This document shows, in pieces, positions 22,073 to 23,738 of a stretch of DNA of 23,738 nt. A program made the position numbers and the translations under genes. The DNA comes from a virus, in IMG/VR virus record IMGVR_UViG_3300032092_000260, positions 1-23,738 of that record. One strand, 5' to 3'. The notes under the pieces are model-generated. The model had not been told where the DNA came from and did no database searches. It saw nothing but the letters and a program-made list of their open reading frames with translations. Every line of letters begins with the position of its first letter. Within the stretch, counting starts at the first letter, position 1.

Positions 22073-22211
22073 GTTTGTTTAGTTTTAAATAATCAATATT
22101 AGAAAATTTATACCCTTCAAAATCTACTATCTTTTGAACTGCATGGTAAATGGTTTCGGCTAAAACATTGAACTTTCTGCCAGTTGGTGATTTAATAAAA
22201 TATGTTTTCAT
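22065..22211 (-). CDS. Small ORF, first gene of early leftward transcript
   Basis: A 48-aa frame runs from the ATG at 22211-22209 to the TAA at 22065, overlapping the nuclease start by 8 bp. The sequence starts MKTYFIKSPTGRKFNVLAET, followed by IYHAVQKIVDFEGYKF. It looks like a small alpha/beta protein with a basic start. Its position right after the structured leader and its overlap with the next gene support translation. No family recognised. A short regulatory or anti-host early protein would fit the position, but nothing in the sequence shows this. Confidence 0.6.
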   Translation of the reverse strand: MKTYFIKSPTGRKFNVLAETIYHAVQKIVDFEGYKFSNIDYLKLNKHD

Positions 22212-22226
22212 ATTGGTAAAATAAGA

Positions 22227-22309
22227 AACCCACCTAAAAAGAAGTTGCGATTTCCTTTTAAATGGGTTCTTTTAACTATTAAAGTTAAATTTTTGAATCT
22301 GTCGCAACT
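22227..22309 (-). ncRNA. Pseudoknot-like leader of the early transcript
   Basis: Two interleaved perfect pairings are seen. AGTTGCGA (22243-22250) pairs with TCGCAACT (22302-22309), and AACCCA (22227-22232) pairs with TGGGTT (22263-22268). The first pair starts inside the loop of the second and closes outside it, an H-type pseudoknot topology. A third hairpin, TTTAACT (22271-22277) with AGTTAAA (22283-22289), lies within the larger loop. The structure begins at the predicted transcript 5' end and stops 15 bp before the first ORF. Not a known riboswitch that I recognise. Confidence 0.55.
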
Positions 22310-22320
22310 CAGATATTCTG

Positions 22321-22352
22321 CAAATATAATAATTAATTTTCTTTAATGCAAA
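22321..22352 (-). promoter_or_regulatory. Early promoter for the leftward replication operon
   Basis: Leftward this is TTTG (22352-22349), exactly 20 nt, then TATATTTG (22328-22321). This is a full Bacteroidetes -33/-7 match. Transcription would start at about 22313-22316, just before the pseudoknot-like leader. Confidence 0.75.
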
Positions 22353-22480
22353 AAAAAATATATATTTACATTAACAGTACCTATGGGCCTCTTATTAATG
22401 ACGAAGCTCTAACAAATTGGCTACTTGTTATCTTCGGTTTTTTATTTTTTCTATCTGATAATCAACACTTTACGAAATAA
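22346..22480 (+). CDS. Possible small membrane protein (weak)
   Basis: A 44-aa rightward frame starts MQKKIYIYINSTYGPLINDE and has WLLVIFGFLFFL as one hydrophobic helix. It lies in the intergenic region between divergent operons. No rightward promoter of good quality precedes it (only TTTG at 22292-22295 with a poor -7), and a strong terminator-like hairpin lies inside it. It overlaps the -33 box of the leftward promoter. I rate it more likely chance than gene, but the length and hydrophobic end merit a note. Confidence 0.25.
   Translation: MQKKIYIYINSTYGPLINDEALTNWLLVIFGFLFFLSDNQHFTK
22402..22436 (+). terminator. Rightward intrinsic terminator-like hairpin
   Basis: CGAAG (22402-22406) pairs with CTTCG (22432-22436) and TAACAA (22410-22415) pairs with TTGTTA (22425-22430). 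A 3/1 internal loop separates the stems and the terminal loop is 9 nt. TTTTTT and then another T-rich run follow on the plus strand. It may end a short rightward RNA or shield the rightward promoter at 22493. Confidence 0.55.
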
Positions 22481-22492
22481 TGTAAAAATAAA

Positions 22493-22524
22493 TTTGGTAG
22501 TTGTGTACAAAGTGTGTACATTTG
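22493..22524 (+). promoter_or_regulatory. Rightward promoter with operator-like repeats
   Basis: TTTG (22493-22496), a 20-nt spacer and TACATTTG (22517-22524) match TTTG-N20-TAnnTTTG. The spacer and -7 box hold two copies of TGTGTACA (22502-22509, 22513-22520), 11 bp apart and so on the same face of the helix. Each contains the palindrome TGTACA. A repressor bound there would block this promoter. The first gene starts at 22565. Confidence 0.75.
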
Positions 22525-22564
22525 TATCAGATAATTAATTAATAACTTTTAAAAACTCTGACAA

Positions 22565-22801
22565 ATGAAAAATTTATTAAACTTAGCAAATGCAAAAAAA
22601 GCAAAATTAGAATCTATGCCAACTGTACAATTAGCAGCTTGCCAAAATAATGGAATGACTGTAATTTCTGAAAACGGAAAATTAATTCCTTCAACCGAAT
22701 TGCAAAAATTCGAAAATGGATTTGCTTTTGTTAGCGGATTATTTGCATCTGAAATGGTTGGTGTAATGGTTGCTTGTCGTCAAAATAATATTAAAGCGTA
22801 A
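22565..22801 (+). CDS. Small hypothetical protein, first gene of rightward operon
   Basis: The 78-aa product begins MKNLLNLANAKKAKLESMPT, followed by VQLAACQNNGMTVISENGKLIPSTELQKF. The C-terminal half is more hydrophobic (GFAFVSGLFASEMVGVMVACRQNN) but not a clear membrane helix. No family recognised. It has the best promoter in the window and an operator-like repeat, so it is strongly expressed and regulated. The methyltransferase starts 4 bp after its stop. Candidate roles (regulator, anti-defence factor) rest only on position. Confidence 0.65.
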   Translation: MKNLLNLANAKKAKLESMPTVQLAACQNNGMTVISENGKLIPSTELQKFENGFAFVSGLFASEMVGVMVACRQNNIKA

Positions 22802-22805
22802 TTAT

Positions 22806-23441
22806 ATGGTAAATTTTTATAACATTGACAATATAGACTTTATGAGAAGTAAACCTGACAAATATTACGACCTTGCAATAGTTGACCCGCCTTATGGGCT
22901 TGGGGTTGTTAGAAGCGTAAACGGTAATATGACTTTAAATAAAACATTTAATAACAATTTTGATAAATGGGATATAAAGCCAAAAAAACAATACTTTGAA
23001 GAATTATTTAGAATAAGTAAAAATCAAATAATATTTGGCGGAAATCATTTTACGAATCATTTGCCTGAATCTGCCCATTGGATTGTTTGGGATAAAAAAA
23101 TAGCAGGAAATAGGTTTAGTAATTGCGAATTAATTTGGACATCGTTTGGTATTAGTTATAATGAAAAGGAAAAAATGTCAATTAGAAAACTAACTCATTC
23201 TGTTGGCAAAAAATATCATCTTACTGGAAAACCAGTTAGTTTATATATAGATATAATTTCAAGATATGCTAAGAATGATTTTAAATTAATTGATACAAAT
23301 GGCGGGTCTGCTACAATTGCTATTGCTAAAGAAAAAATAAACTTAAATTTAACTTTAGATATCTGCGAAACAAACGATGTTTATTATAAACAATCTATTT
23401 CAAGATATACAGAATTTAAAAAACAATTAAAACTATTTTAA
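22806..23441 (+). CDS. DNA adenine methyltransferase (N6_N4 Mtase-like, beta order)
   Basis: From the ATG at 22806, 4 bp after the upstream stop, the gene gives 211 aa; a longer in-frame start at 22770 would overlap the upstream gene. Catalytic motif IV is DPPY (27-30) in LAIVDPPYGLGV. Target-recognition and helix regions follow, then TGKPVSLY (140-147). SAM-binding motif I near the end is LIDTNGGSATIAIA (about 161-174), a weakened form of 'DpF.GSGttaiA'. Motif IV before motif I is the beta order. No restriction enzyme gene is adjacent, so it is an orphan enzyme, probably protecting phage DNA from host restriction. Motif I departs from consensus at Phe and one Gly, so activity is not certain. 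Confidence 0.8.
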   Translation: MVNFYNIDNIDFMRSKPDKYYDLAIVDPPYGLGVVRSVNGNMTLNKTFNNNFDKWDIKPKKQYFEELFRISKNQIIFGGNHFTNHLPESAHWIVWDKKIAGNRFSNCELIWTSFGISYNEKEKMSIRKLTHSVGKKYHLTGKPVSLYIDIISRYAKNDFKLIDTNGGSATIAIAKEKINLNLTLDICETNDVYYKQSISRYTEFKKQLKLF

Positions 23442-23443
23442 TT

Positions 23444-23638
23444 ATGAAAACTTACAACGTAATCCTAACAGGACAGCAAAAACACATTAAAGGGAATTCA
23501 TTTGAAAATCAAACCGAATCTCAAGTTAATCAAATTATAGATAAATACATTTCGGATGGCTACGACCGCCCGAAATTTAACGGAGATTCATTTGAATTAA
23601 ATAATGATTTATACATTGAAATAAAATTAATATCTTAA
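23444..23638 (+). CDS. Small hypothetical protein
   Basis: The 64-aa product, starting MKTYNVILTGQQKHIKGNSF, is acidic to neutral with a possible alpha/beta fold (YDRPKFNGDSFELNNDLYIEIKLIS). It follows the methyltransferase by two bases, so it is co-expressed with it. I recognise no family. A helper of the methyltransferase, or an unrelated early protein, are both possible. A nested-stem structure begins right after its stop. Confidence 0.6.
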   Translation: MKTYNVILTGQQKHIKGNSFENQTESQVNQIIDKYISDGYDRPKFNGDSFELNNDLYIEIKLIS

Positions 23639-23639
23639 C

Positions 23640-23733
23640 AGGTCAGAGGGTTAAGCCTCAACTCAAACCACGCTCGATATACGGTAGCGTGGATTTTGAG
23701 GTATAAGAGTTCATTGACGTATTGTGAAGACCT
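23640..23733 (+). ncRNA. Nested-stem structure at the end of the rightward operon
   Basis: Three nested pairings are present: AGGTC (23640-23644) with GACCT (23729-23733), CCTCAA (23656-23661) with TTGAGG (23696-23701), and CCACGCT (23668-23674) with AGCGTGG (23686-23692). The inner loop is 11 nt. No T-tract follows before the window edge, so it is not a simple terminator. It is richer in G+C than its surroundings. It could be a structured RNA, a regulatory leader or a DNA site. Confidence 0.5.
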
Positions 23734-23738
23734 ACAAG

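Noticed and set aside
22770-22805. Longer start for the methyltransferase at 22770
   Set aside because: It would overlap the upstream gene by about 30 bp and add an atypical N-terminus; the ATG at 22806, 4 bp after the upstream stop, gives the usual short lead to DPPY.
1-23738. Search for integrase, attachment sites, endolysin or holin
   Set aside because: No gene with tyrosine or serine recombinase motifs or lysozyme, amidase or peptidase motifs was seen, so neither a temperate lifestyle nor a lysis cassette can be supported from this window.

Overview
The window looks like most of the genome of a tailed phage, or a prophage segment, from the Bacteroidetes (probably a flavobacterium-like host). 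It is strongly A+T-rich. Start codons are preceded by A-rich stretches rather than Shine-Dalgarno sequences. Several promoters match the Bacteroidetes pattern (TTG/TTTG, about 20 nt, TAnnTTTG). The primase has the VirE_N/BT4734-like form typical of Bacteroidetes elements. The structural proteins resemble those of Bacteroidetes siphoviruses. Nearly all genes read leftward (minus strand), and only a three-gene block at the right end reads rightward. All family names here come from motif recognition, not from database searches.

In leftward transcription order, the early/replication block (22211 to 17798) holds a 48-aa ORF, a PD-(D/E)XK-type nuclease, an AEP/VirE_N-type primase, a minimal 124-aa P-loop ATPase, an SF3 helicase and a VRR-NUC nuclease. 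Three gene-free stretches in it carry structure: a pseudoknot-like leader at 22227-22309, a long wobble-containing stem in the helicase leader at 20068-20141, and an 11-bp tandem repeat beside a TATA-rich tract at 18285-18414. A middle block (17752 to 16009) has two small unknowns, a phage-encoded lipoprotein, a sigma-70-like factor and two small ORFs.

The late block (16006 to 1) holds the small and large terminase subunits, a tail-assembly-chaperone pair joined by a probable -1 frameshift, a tail completion/connector protein, two baseplate/tail-tip proteins, a tape measure protein, an XkdF-like prohead protease, a scaffold-like protein, a 57-aa ORF, the major capsid protein, a probable tail tube protein, a conserved structural protein, the portal, a DUF6712-like connector, a further structural protein and the start of a tail fibre that runs off the left edge. 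Three late intergenic gaps carry one shared promoter-like sequence (TTG-N20-TATATTAA preceded by TTTGG), which differs from the early TATATTTG type. The sigma-like protein is a natural candidate to switch between them.

The rightward block (22493 to 23638) has a strong Bacteroidetes promoter with a direct repeat in its spacer. It drives a 78-aa unknown, a beta-type DNA adenine methyltransferase and a 64-aa unknown. It ends in a nested-stem structure at the window edge. No integrase, endolysin, tRNA or CRISPR array was found, so lysis and integration genes, if any, lie outside the window.
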